Source of the DNA: JAGVSR01 sp963778225
GTDB taxonomy: Bacteria; Pseudomonadota; Alphaproteobacteria; Rhizobiales; Hyphomicrobiaceae
Assembly: GCA_963778225.1 (NCBI GenBank)
Contig: CAVZTR010000012.1
Location: forward strand, 62,001 to 126,000
Length of the DNA: 64,000 bases
Direction: 5' to 3'
The stretch's first letter is position 1. Each line of letters opens with the position of its first letter. Positions 36,522 through 43,461 of this stretch are shown here, one piece after another. A program made the position numbers and the translations under genes. The notes below the pieces were generated by a model. The model made no database searches. It saw nothing but the letters and a program-made list of their open reading frames with translations, and was not told where the DNA came from.

Positions 36522-37061
36522 TCAGCGCCTTACGCGGCGGCGCGGCATGTCATCGACGGGAGCTTCGCCCACGGTCGGATCCGTCACGCCATCAGCCAAG
36601 CCTTCTGCGGGCGCGGTGGCGGCGACAGGGTTTTTGGGTTCCTCGCATCCCGTCAACCAGACGTCGAACACAGGATGCTCGACGGCATTGAGGCCCGGGC
36701 TTTCAGCAAACATCCAACCGGAAAAAATCTTCTTCTCCTGGCCGTCGAGCTGCACTTCCTGCACTTCGACGAACGAGGTCGTCTTGGGCTGTTCGGTGGG
36801 AGGCCGCGAATAGCACACGCGCGGCGTGACCTTCAGGGCGCCGAACTCGCGCGTTTCATTCAGCGGAACGGTGAGCGTCTTGATGGTCGCCGTGACTTTG
36901 TCGAGAGCTGAGAAAACGGCGACCTTGTTGTCGATGCGTTCGGCGTGCGCGGACGGCACCACTGCGGACGCGGCAATCGCGAGCCCTAAAATACGCTTTG
37001 GCAAATTAAATCGGCGCGCCATGCCTGACGGGGATCTCATCATTGCGAGGAGCTTATTCAC
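36522..37061 (-). CDS. DUF2155 domain exported protein
   Basis: A 179-residue exported protein. After a basic stretch and signal peptide (ILGLAIAASAVVPSAHA), the DUF2155 core reads VFSALDKVTATIKTLTVPLNE, RVCYSRPPTEQPKTTSFVEV, KIFSGWMFAESPGLNAVEHPVFDVWLTGC. Alphaproteobacteria commonly encode it beside NDUFA12, as here. Function is unknown. GTG 37061 is used; ATG 37022 is an alternative that still keeps the signal peptide. Confidence 0.88.
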   Translation of the reverse strand: MNKLLAMMRSPSGMARRFNLPKRILGLAIAASAVVPSAHAERIDNKVAVFSALDKVTATIKTLTVPLNETREFGALKVTPRVCYSRPPTEQPKTTSFVEVQEVQLDGQEKKIFSGWMFAESPGLNAVEHPVFDVWLTGCEEPKNPVAATAPAEGLADGVTDPTVGEAPVDDMPRRRVRR

Positions 37062-37154
37062 GAAAGCTCTTCGACCGGACTACCATGGATACAATAGCTG
37101 ACACAGTGGGATGCGATCGTGTCGCGACTAAGATCGCGGCACGTGGGTTCCCTC

Positions 37155-37559
37155 TTAGTCCGGCTGCCAAGGCTTATAGTCGCCTGTTGCACGGGGACGG
37201 GAAGCGGATGCCGTGAGGATCGATCCGGCAGGGCGGTACGCGCCCGGCGTGCCGGTCGGGTTCGCTTCGTGCGCCTTTTGCCAGGGGCGGGGTGTGTAGG
37301 AGCCAGCGGTCGGCGGATCGTCTACCGTGTGATGCATCCAGCCATGCCAGCCGGGCGGGATCTGCGAGGCCTCCGACATGCTCTTGTACGTCACCCAGCG
37401 ACGCGGGCGATCCAGCGGACCGGGGCGGCCGGACTTTTGCTCATAATACCGGTTGCCGAACTCGTCCTCGCCGACGAAGCGGCCGTGGCGCCACAAGGTG
37501 AAGCGCGTGCCCCACGTGTTGCCGCCCCACCAGCTGAAGATTTCTGAAAACAGGCCCAT
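37155..37559 (-). CDS. NADH:ubiquinone oxidoreductase accessory subunit, NDUFA12 family
   Basis: A 134-residue homologue of mitochondrial complex I subunit NDUFA12. The family signature is seen in GTRFTLWRHGRFVGEDEFGNRYYEQK, RRWVTYKSMSEASQIPPGWHGWMHHTVDDPP and the Pro-rich end TGDYKPWQPD. It is one of the few complex I accessory subunits shared with alphaproteobacteria. It lies 93 bases upstream of DUF2155, probably in one transcript. Confidence 0.94.
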   Translation of the reverse strand: MGLFSEIFSWWGGNTWGTRFTLWRHGRFVGEDEFGNRYYEQKSGRPGPLDRPRRWVTYKSMSEASQIPPGWHGWMHHTVDDPPTAGSYTPRPWQKAHEANPTGTPGAYRPAGSILTASASRPRATGDYKPWQPD

Positions 37560-37804
37560 TCATGCCCTCGATCGGGTGTCGTTGCTCGCCTTGCGTGTAG
37601 GACCGTGGCGGGGCTCTGTCTAGTGCGCCAAGGACCGCGGCTCAACGGCAACACTGTGGTCGCCGGAATCGTCCTAGCGTGGTCGAAAGCGGGGTTCGGA
37701 CGATCAGTTGATCCGTCAATTCACAGCCCCTCCTCCGCAGGCACCCTCGCCCAAACCGCGGAGAATCCGGCCTTACAGCCTGGTCAATCCCCAAGTTACC
37801 CACA

Positions 37805-37820
37805 CCACTACATCTAGTGG
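37805..37820 (+). promoter_or_regulatory. NrdR-box-like palindrome upstream of nrdJ
   Basis: CCACTA-CATC-TAGTGG is a perfect six-base inverted repeat with a four-base spacer. Its core CTACATCTAG is close to the NrdR consensus core CTATATATAG. Most NrdR operators come as two boxes; only one was found here. Confidence 0.6.
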
Positions 37821-38103
37821 CCGCCTCCCACCTACACCCCCAACACTTCGTGACGGGCGGTCCGAATCGCGCCACCTTTCCTCTCAGCCGCCGATCGACG
37901 TGTCATGCTTCCGGGGCGCTTCTCTCCATCATCTGTTCGGGCCTGTTGGCCCCGTGTTCGAGTTGCGGACGAACTGTCTCAGCCGTGAGGGAACGGCCAC
38001 AGTCAGGCGTCGCCGCACCGATGCGCGCGTGAGGGCGAGAAGCGTCGGATCTGGCAAAGCGACGGCGGATTGCAAACAGGGTGCATTTGTTCCGCGTTCA
38101 GCA

Positions 38104-38125
38104 CCCCCTTTTTTCATCATGGGGG
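38104..38125 (+). promoter_or_regulatory. hairpin sequestering the nrdJ ribosome-binding site
   Basis: CCCCC (38104-38108) can pair with GGGGG (38121-38125); the latter is the Shine-Dalgarno-like tract four bases before the nrdJ ATG. A T6 run and CATCAT form the loop. It may tune nrdJ translation. Confidence 0.45.
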
Positions 38126-38129
38126 CACT

Positions 38130-41100
38130 ATGAAGATCACGCGGCGATTTACGGATGCTGGCCAGTCGCCTTACGCAAAAATCGCGTTCCGGCGCGCCAC
38201 CTCCGAAATCAAGAACCCCGATGGTTCGGTGGTCTTCCGGCTGGAAGGCTTCGAGGTGCCCGAGCACTGGAGCCAAGTCGCCGCCGACATCCTCGCGCAG
38301 AAGTATTTCCGCAAGGCCGGCGTGCCCAAGGCGCTGCGCAAGATCGAAGAGACGCAGGTTCCGTCGTGGCTGTGGCGTTCGGTGGCCGATGAGAAGGCGC
38401 TGAAGGATCTGCCGGAGAAGGAGCGGACGGCGGGTGAGAGCGACGCACGGCAGGTGTTCGATCGTCTCGCGGGAACGTGGACCTACTGGGGCTGGAAGGG
38501 CGGCTACTTCACGACGGAAGAGGACGCGCAGGCGTTCTTCGACGAGCACCGCTATATGCTTGCCATGCAGATGGCGGCACCGAACTCGCCGCAGTGGTTC
38601 AACACCGGACTGCATTGGGCCTACGGCATCGATGGGCCGGGCCAGGGCCATTACTACGTCGATCACGTCACGGGTGAACTGACGGTTTCATCGTCGGCTT
38701 ACGAGCATCCGCAGCCGCACGCCTGCTTCATCCAGTCGGTCGAGGACGATCTCGTCAACGAGAACGGCATCATGGATCTGTGGGTCCGTGAAGCGCGCCT
38801 GTTCAAGTATGGCTCGGGCACGGGTTCGAACTTCTCCGCACTGCGCGGCGCCAACGAAAAGCTCTCGGGCGGCGGACGGTCGTCGGGCCTCATGTCGTTC
38901 CTGAAGATCGGTGACCGCGCTGCCGGCGCCATCAAGTCGGGCGGCACGACGCGGCGCGCAGCCAAGATGGTCGTCGTCGATGTCGATCATCCCGACATCG
39001 AGGAATACATCGACTGGAAGGTGAAGGAGGAGCAGAAGGTCGCCGCCCTGGTGACGGGCTCCAAGATCTGCCAGAAGCGCCTCAAGGCCGTGATGGCCGC
39101 TTGCGTCAACTGCGAGGCAGACGGCGATGCGTGCTTCGAACCGCTGAAGAACCCGAAGCTGAAGGCTGCCATCAAGGAAGCCCGCCGCGATCAGGTGCCG
39201 ATGAACTATGTGCTGCGCGTCATCCAGTTCGCGCGCCAGGGTTACAAGGACATCGACTTCGCGATCTACGACACCGATTGGGACAGCGAGGCCTACCTCA
39301 CGGTTTCGGGCCAGAACTCGAACAACTCGGTTCGCGTGACGGACGAGTTCCTCAACGCTGTCGAAGCCGATGGCGATTGGAAGCTGACCGCGCGCAAGGA
39401 CGGCAAGGTCACCAAGACGCTGAAGGCCCGTGATCTGTGGGAATCCATCGGTCATGCCGCGTGGGCCTCTGCCGACCCGGGCATCCAGTTCCACACGACG
39501 ATCAACGACTGGCACACGTGCCCGCAGTCGGGTCCGATCCGGGCGTCGAACCCGTGCTCGGAATACATGTTCCTCGACGACACGGCGTGCAATCTCGCGT
39601 CGATGAACCTGATGACGTTCCGCCGGGCCGACAAGTCGTTCGATATCGAAGCCTACGAGCACGCCTGCCGTCTGTGGACGATCGTGCTCGAAATCTCGGT
39701 GACGATGGCGCAGTTTCCGTCGAAGCAGATCGCGCTGCTGTCGTATCGTTATCGGACCCTTGGTCTTGGCTTCGCCAACATCGGCGGTCTGCTCATGGCC
39801 TCGGGCATCTCGTACGACTCGGATGAGGGCCGCGCGTTGTGCGGTGCGATTTCCGCCATCATGACGGGCGTGTCGTATGCGACCTCGGCCGAAATGGCCA
39901 AGGAACTCGGGCCGTTCCCCGGCTATGAGCCCAACAAGCAGGACATGCTGCGCGTGATGCGCAATCATCGCCGCGCGGCTTACGGCGAGACTGCGGGATA
40001 CGAAAATCTCAGCATCACGCCGGTGCCGCTCGATCACGCCAACTGCCCGGACAAGCATCTCATCGCGGCTGCCAAGGCTGCCTGGGATGAGGCGCTCGCA
40101 CTCGGCATGTCGCACGGCTACCGCAACGCCCAGTCCACCGTGGTCGCGCCCACCGGCACGATCGGCCTCGTCATGGATTGCGACACGACCGGCATCGAAC
40201 CCGACTTCGCGCTTGTGAAGTTCAAGAAGCTCGCCGGCGGCGGGTACTTCAAGATCATCAACCAGGCTGTGCCGGAAGCGCTGCGTTTCCTCGGCTACCG
40301 GGAAAGCCAGATTGCCGAGATCGAAGCCTACGCGGTCGGTCACGGCTCGATGAAGCAGGCGCCGTCGATCAACCACGCGACTTTGAAGGCCAAGGGCTTC
40401 ACGGATGAGGTTCTGGCCAAGATCGAGGGCGGGCTCGGCACCGCGTTTGACATCAAGTTCGTGTTCAACAAGTGGGTGATCGGCGAGGACTTCCTCAAGG
40501 ACACGCTCAAGGTTCCGGCCGAGAAGCTCTCCGATCCATCGTTCGACATCTTCGCCCACCTCGGGTTTTCGAAGAAGGACGTGGAATTGGCGAACGAGCA
40601 CGTCTGCGGGTCGATGACGCTCGAGGGCGCGCCGCACCTGAAGGCGGAGCACCTGCCGGTGTTCGATTGTGCCAATCCGTGCGGCCGCAAGGGCAAGCGG
40701 TATCTGTCGGTGGAGAGCCACATCCGCATGATGGCGGCGGCACAGCCGTTCATCTCGGGTGCGATCTCGAAGACGATCAACATGCCGAACGATGCGACGG
40801 TGGAAGATTGCAAGCAGAGCTACATGCTCTCCTGGCGTCTGGCCGTTAAGGCGAACGCGCTCTACCGCGACGGTTCGAAGCTGTCGCAGCCGCTGAACTC
40901 GCAGCTTCTGGCCGATGATGCGGATGAAGCGGAAGAAGCGGTCGAGGCACTCGTCGCTTCGCCGATGGCAGCGCGCACGGCCGCTGTCACGGAACGGATC
41001 GTGGAGAAGATCATCGAGCGCGTCGTTTACGTGAAGGAAGAAGAAGCGCGCGAGCGCGAGAAGCTTCCCTCCCGCCGCAAGGGCTACACGCAGAAGGCAG

Positions 41101-41882
41101 CCGTCGGCGGTCACAAGGTGTATCTGCGCACGGGTGAATACGACGACGGCCGCGTGGGCGAGATCTTCATCGACATGCACAAGGAAGGCGCTGCCTTCCG
41201 CTCGTTGATGAACAACTTCGCCATCGCGATCTCGCTCGGCCTGCAGTACGGCGTGCCGCTGGAAGAATACGTGGAGGCCTTCACCTTCACGCGCTTCGAG
41301 CCGGCGGGCCTCGTGCAGGGCAACGAAACGATCAAGAACGCGACGTCGATCCTCGACTACATCTTCCGCGAACTCGCCGTTTCGTATCTCGGCCGTCACG
41401 ATCTGGCGCATGTCGATCCGCGCGAAATCGTCGGCGAGACGGGCCTTGGCTCTTCGGACGACACGACGGACGAGCAGTTGGCACTCAATCTGCCGCAGGT
41501 GCAGAAGATGGTGTCGAAGGGTCTCGTACGCGGCAATCCGGTGCGCCTCGTCAGCCGCACGCACACGCAGTCGGCGTCCAGCGGCGGTGTGTCGGACGCC
41601 TACCATGCGGTGCCGGAGCCCGTGACCGGACTCTATGGCGAAGGGCCGACGACGCTGGGCAACACGGTTCTCAAGGCGGACACCGAAGTCATGTACGCCC
41701 GTTCGACCGTTTCGACCGAGCCGGTTCTGACCAAGGCCGAGTTGTTCAAGCAGCGCATCTCGGAAGCCAAGGTGCGCGGATATGAAGGTGTCTCCTGCCC
41801 CGAGTGCCAGAACTTCACGATGGTGCGCAACGGCACGTGTTTGAAGTGTGACACGTGCGGCTCAACGAGCGGGTGCAGCTAA
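38130..41882 (+). CDS. nrdJ: class II (adenosylcobalamin-dependent) ribonucleoside-diphosphate reductase
   Basis: Makes dNTPs from NDPs without oxygen using B12; 1250 residues from MKITRRFTDAGQSPYAKI. Substrate-site segments include ASNPCSEYMFLDDTACNLASMNL, and a finger loop STVVAPTGTIGLVMDCDTTGIEPDFALVKFKKLAGGG. The C-terminus carries a cysteine-rich tail CPECQNFTMVRNGTCLKCDT used in re-reduction. The long form with an inserted linker (EEEAREREKLPSRRKG) is typical of alphaproteobacterial NrdJ. The start ATG 38130 is preceded by GGGGG; ATG 38070 is not supported. NrdR is encoded in this window. Confidence 0.97.
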   Translation: MKITRRFTDAGQSPYAKIAFRRATSEIKNPDGSVVFRLEGFEVPEHWSQVAADILAQKYFRKAGVPKALRKIEETQVPSWLWRSVADEKALKDLPEKERTAGESDARQVFDRLAGTWTYWGWKGGYFTTEEDAQAFFDEHRYMLAMQMAAPNSPQWFNTGLHWAYGIDGPGQGHYYVDHVTGELTVSSSAYEHPQPHACFIQSVEDDLVNENGIMDLWVREARLFKYGSGTGSNFSALRGANEKLSGGGRSSGLMSFLKIGDRAAGAIKSGGTTRRAAKMVVVDVDHPDIEEYIDWKVKEEQKVAALVTGSKICQKRLKAVMAACVNCEADGDACFEPLKNPKLKAAIKEARRDQVPMNYVLRVIQFARQGYKDIDFAIYDTDWDSEAYLTVSGQNSNNSVRVTDEFLNAVEADGDWKLTARKDGKVTKTLKARDLWESIGHAAWASADPGIQFHTTINDWHTCPQSGPIRASNPCSEYMFLDDTACNLASMNLMTFRRADKSFDIEAYEHACRLWTIVLEISVTMAQFPSKQIALLSYRYRTLGLGFANIGGLLMASGISYDSDEGRALCGAISAIMTGVSYATSAEMAKELGPFPGYEPNKQDMLRVMRNHRRAAYGETAGYENLSITPVPLDHANCPDKHLIAAAKAAWDEALALGMSHGYRNAQSTVVAPTGTIGLVMDCDTTGIEPDFALVKFKKLAGGGYFKIINQAVPEALRFLGYRESQIAEIEAYAVGHGSMKQAPSINHATLKAKGFTDEVLAKIEGGLGTAFDIKFVFNKWVIGEDFLKDTLKVPAEKLSDPSFDIFAHLGFSKKDVELANEHVCGSMTLEGAPHLKAEHLPVFDCANPCGRKGKRYLSVESHIRMMAAAQPFISGAISKTINMPNDATVEDCKQSYMLSWRLAVKANALYRDGSKLSQPLNSQLLADDADEAEEAVEALVASPMAARTAAVTERIVEKIIERVVYVKEEEAREREKLPSRRKGYTQKAAVGGHKVYLRTGEYDDGRVGEIFIDMHKEGAAFRSLMNNFAIAISLGLQYGVPLEEYVEAFTFTRFEPAGLVQGNETIKNATSILDYIFRELAVSYLGRHDLAHVDPREIVGETGLGSSDDTTDEQLALNLPQVQKMVSKGLVRGNPVRLVSRTHTQSASSGGVSDAYHAVPEPVTGLYGEGPTTLGNTVLKADTEVMYARSTVSTEPVLTKAELFKQRISEAKVRGYEGVSCPECQNFTMVRNGTCLKCDTCGSTSGCS

Positions 41883-41897
41883 GGCGGGGAGTTGAGG

Positions 41898-41919
41898 GGC
41901 CGGGTGGAAACACCCGGCC
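41898..41919 (+). terminator. probable terminator hairpin of nrdJ
   Basis: A perfect nine-base stem GGCCGGGTG/CACCCGGCC closed by a GAAA tetraloop, 16 bases after the nrdJ stop. The following TTCACGTATTTG is only moderately T-rich. Confidence 0.7.
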
Positions 41920-42671
41920 TTCACGTATTTGTTCTGAGAATGACGGAATGATAGTCGACTCGTAGCTATCCTCGTGCGGCCAGTGACAGCTGTTCGGGCG
42001 GATATGCGTATGTATGGGTCTGATCACGCCTGCCTGTTCGCAGGTTTTCACGCACGCGGCGGTTTCATCGACGTTGATGGCCAGCTGTCAGGTCGCGCAG
42101 ACTACTGATAGATCAATATTCAAGAAACTCGAAGCACTGCCGAGCATAGTCCTCGTGCGATCGGGCTAACTGGCAAACGCCGCCGACGAAAATAGGCCGT
42201 CGACTGTTTCAACCCGATGATCTGGTGAGGCGCGAAATTGCTCTCGTCGCTTCAACAGGCTAAACTGCGCTCCGATTCTGGTAACGGCGCATTGCCACGC
42301 CGAAGCAACTTCACGATTGCATCAGATCTCTTCCGCGTATGAATGCCGAACAACTTGAGACATGAGCAGGCTGATTTAGCAGCCTTAGGGCGTGCGAAGA
42401 CGAGCATATCGAACAGAGAACTGCCAGCCGGACTCGAATGCTGGCTTTACGACGCACTCGTTGCAGCTTCCTGCAATGATACTCGACACGCTGCAAGCTC
42501 GGCGCTAGCATATCCGATCAGTCTGCACGCCGCATTCAACCGTAAGCGCAAATAATCGGCTGATTCAGCGCGCCCTCAACTGCAGCTTTCTACGACTAGA
42601 AGGCATATGAGGCAGGGAACTCACCACCCCACAGGTGTCATCCCGGGCCTTGTGCCGACAGGGCGGCGCGT

Positions 42672-42714
42672 CCCCTCTCCCCGCACGCGGGGAGAGGGTT
42701 AGGGTGAGGGGCAG
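42672..42714 (-). repeat. REP-like palindromic element, copy 2 (inverted)
   Basis: Reverse orientation of the shared element: CCCCTCTCCCC hairpin arm, GCAC loop, CGGGGAGAGGG arm and the conserved end TTAGGGTGAGGGGCAGC. Confidence 0.8.
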
Positions 42715-42790
42715 CATCCGCACTGCTCTCCGCACACCCTGCGAGCGTTTCTGCGCATACCACTAGGTGGGCGTATCTTCCATGCACAAG

Positions 42791-42843
42791 CGGCTGCCCC
42801 TCACCCCGACCCTCTCCCCATCGAAGACGATGGGGAGAGGGGG
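42791..42843 (+). repeat. REP-like palindromic element, copy 3
   Basis: Head CGGCTGCCCCTCACCC, arm CCCTCTCCCC, inner ATCG..CGAT and closing arm GGGGAGAGGGGG. Together with inverted copy 2 it forms a BIME-like pair just past the end of the DUF559 gene. Confidence 0.8.
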
Positions 42844-42905
42844 AGGTGCGGCGCCTTCAAGCGGATGACGAAGAGCTGAGAGGCGGAGAGAACGAGAGGG
42901 GGAAG

Positions 42906-43268
42906 TCAGCGAGAGCCTTTCTGGAGTTCGGCAAGAAGTGCATCGAGGACACCTTCGATGTTTTGGGAGACGTCGCCGTTCCATACACGCACAATGCGGT
43001 AGCCCATCCGCTCCAGCTCTTGCTGCCGTTGGCGATCAGCGGCGATCTCGTCGGGCTTGCTGTGCGTGCCGCCATCGACTTCGATAATCAGGCGTGCCTC
43101 GCGGCAGAGGAAATCTGCGTAGTAGGGGCCAATGGGCACTTGGCGGAGGAATTTGAAGCCGCCGAGCCGCCGATTACGGAGATGGGCCCAGAGCTTCGCT
43201 TCGGAGGATACGTTCGCCGCCCTGAGAACGCGGGCGCGGTTCGTTTTCCAGGGCTGAGGTCCGCGCAT
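42906..43268 (-). CDS. DUF559 domain endonuclease-like protein
   Basis: A 120-residue single-domain protein of the DUF559 family, related to Vsr-type PD-(D/E)XK nucleases. Family segments: SSEAKLWAHLRNRRLGGFKFLRQVPIGPYYADFLCREARLIIEVDGGTHS, where the Asp of YYADF and the Glu-x-Asp of IEVDGG are the likely metal ligands, then RMGYRIVRVWNGDVSQNIEGVL. REP-like copy 4 is just upstream of its start and copies 3 and 2 just beyond its end. No cognate methyltransferase is nearby. Biological role unknown. Confidence 0.88.
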   Translation of the reverse strand: MRGPQPWKTNRARVLRAANVSSEAKLWAHLRNRRLGGFKFLRQVPIGPYYADFLCREARLIIEVDGGTHSKPDEIAADRQRQQELERMGYRIVRVWNGDVSQNIEGVLDALLAELQKGSR

Positions 43269-43287
43269 GGGACTGATCCGAACAAGT

Positions 43288-43348
43288 GGCTGCCCCTCAC
43301 CCTAACCCTCTCCCCGTTCGCGCTAAAGGGCGCGAGCGGGGAGAGGGG
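43288..43348 (+). repeat. REP-like palindromic element, copy 4
   Basis: Head GGCTGCCCCTCACCC, arm CCCTCTCCCCG, an extra inner stem TTCGCGC/GCGCGAG with a short A-rich loop, and arm CGGGGAGAGGGG. It directly precedes the DUF559 start codon on the other strand and is 110 bases from rnr. Confidence 0.8.
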
Positions 43349-43461
43349 ACCAGACGCGCCATAACAGGCCTCGCCCATATCAACTCCCACCCCTTCTGCT
43401 TCCCAAATCGAGCGGTGCGTGCGATGACGGCTTTTCGAGGCAGCAGCGAGACTGAAGAGAC

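Larger units (their letters stand above)
37560..38129. other. nrdJ/NDUFA12 divergent intergenic region
   Basis: About 570 bases without a convincing gene. It holds the NrdR-like palindrome (37805-37820) and an approximately 300-base leader before nrdJ that ends in a hairpin covering the ribosome site. No cobalamin-riboswitch core was found in the leader. Confidence 0.6.
41920..42905. other. accessory intergenic patch, lower GC, with REP-like elements
   Basis: Nearly 1 kb with no supported gene. From about 41930 to 42640 the base composition is visibly less GC-rich than the flanks and open frames are short. Two REP-like copies in opposite orientation lie at 42672-42714 and 42791-42843. It may be remnant DNA of an accessory insertion. 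Confidence 0.6.

Noticed and set aside
37708..37719. TTGATCCGTCAA as a second FNR/FixK box
   Set aside because: The half-sites are only four bases apart as TTGA-N4-TCAA; FNR needs TTGAT-N4-ATCAA.
37821..38103. Cobalamin riboswitch in the nrdJ leader
   Set aside because: No B12-box or adjoining core could be found by eye; class II reductases are not usually under this control.
38688..41606. Open frame of 972 codons on the minus strand
   Set aside because: It is antisense to nrdJ; the protein is Arg/His-rich and without recognisable domains, a by-product of high-GC codon use.
42311..42555. Short open frames in the lower-GC patch
   Set aside because: Sixty to seventy codons on both strands with no ribosome site and no family likeness.
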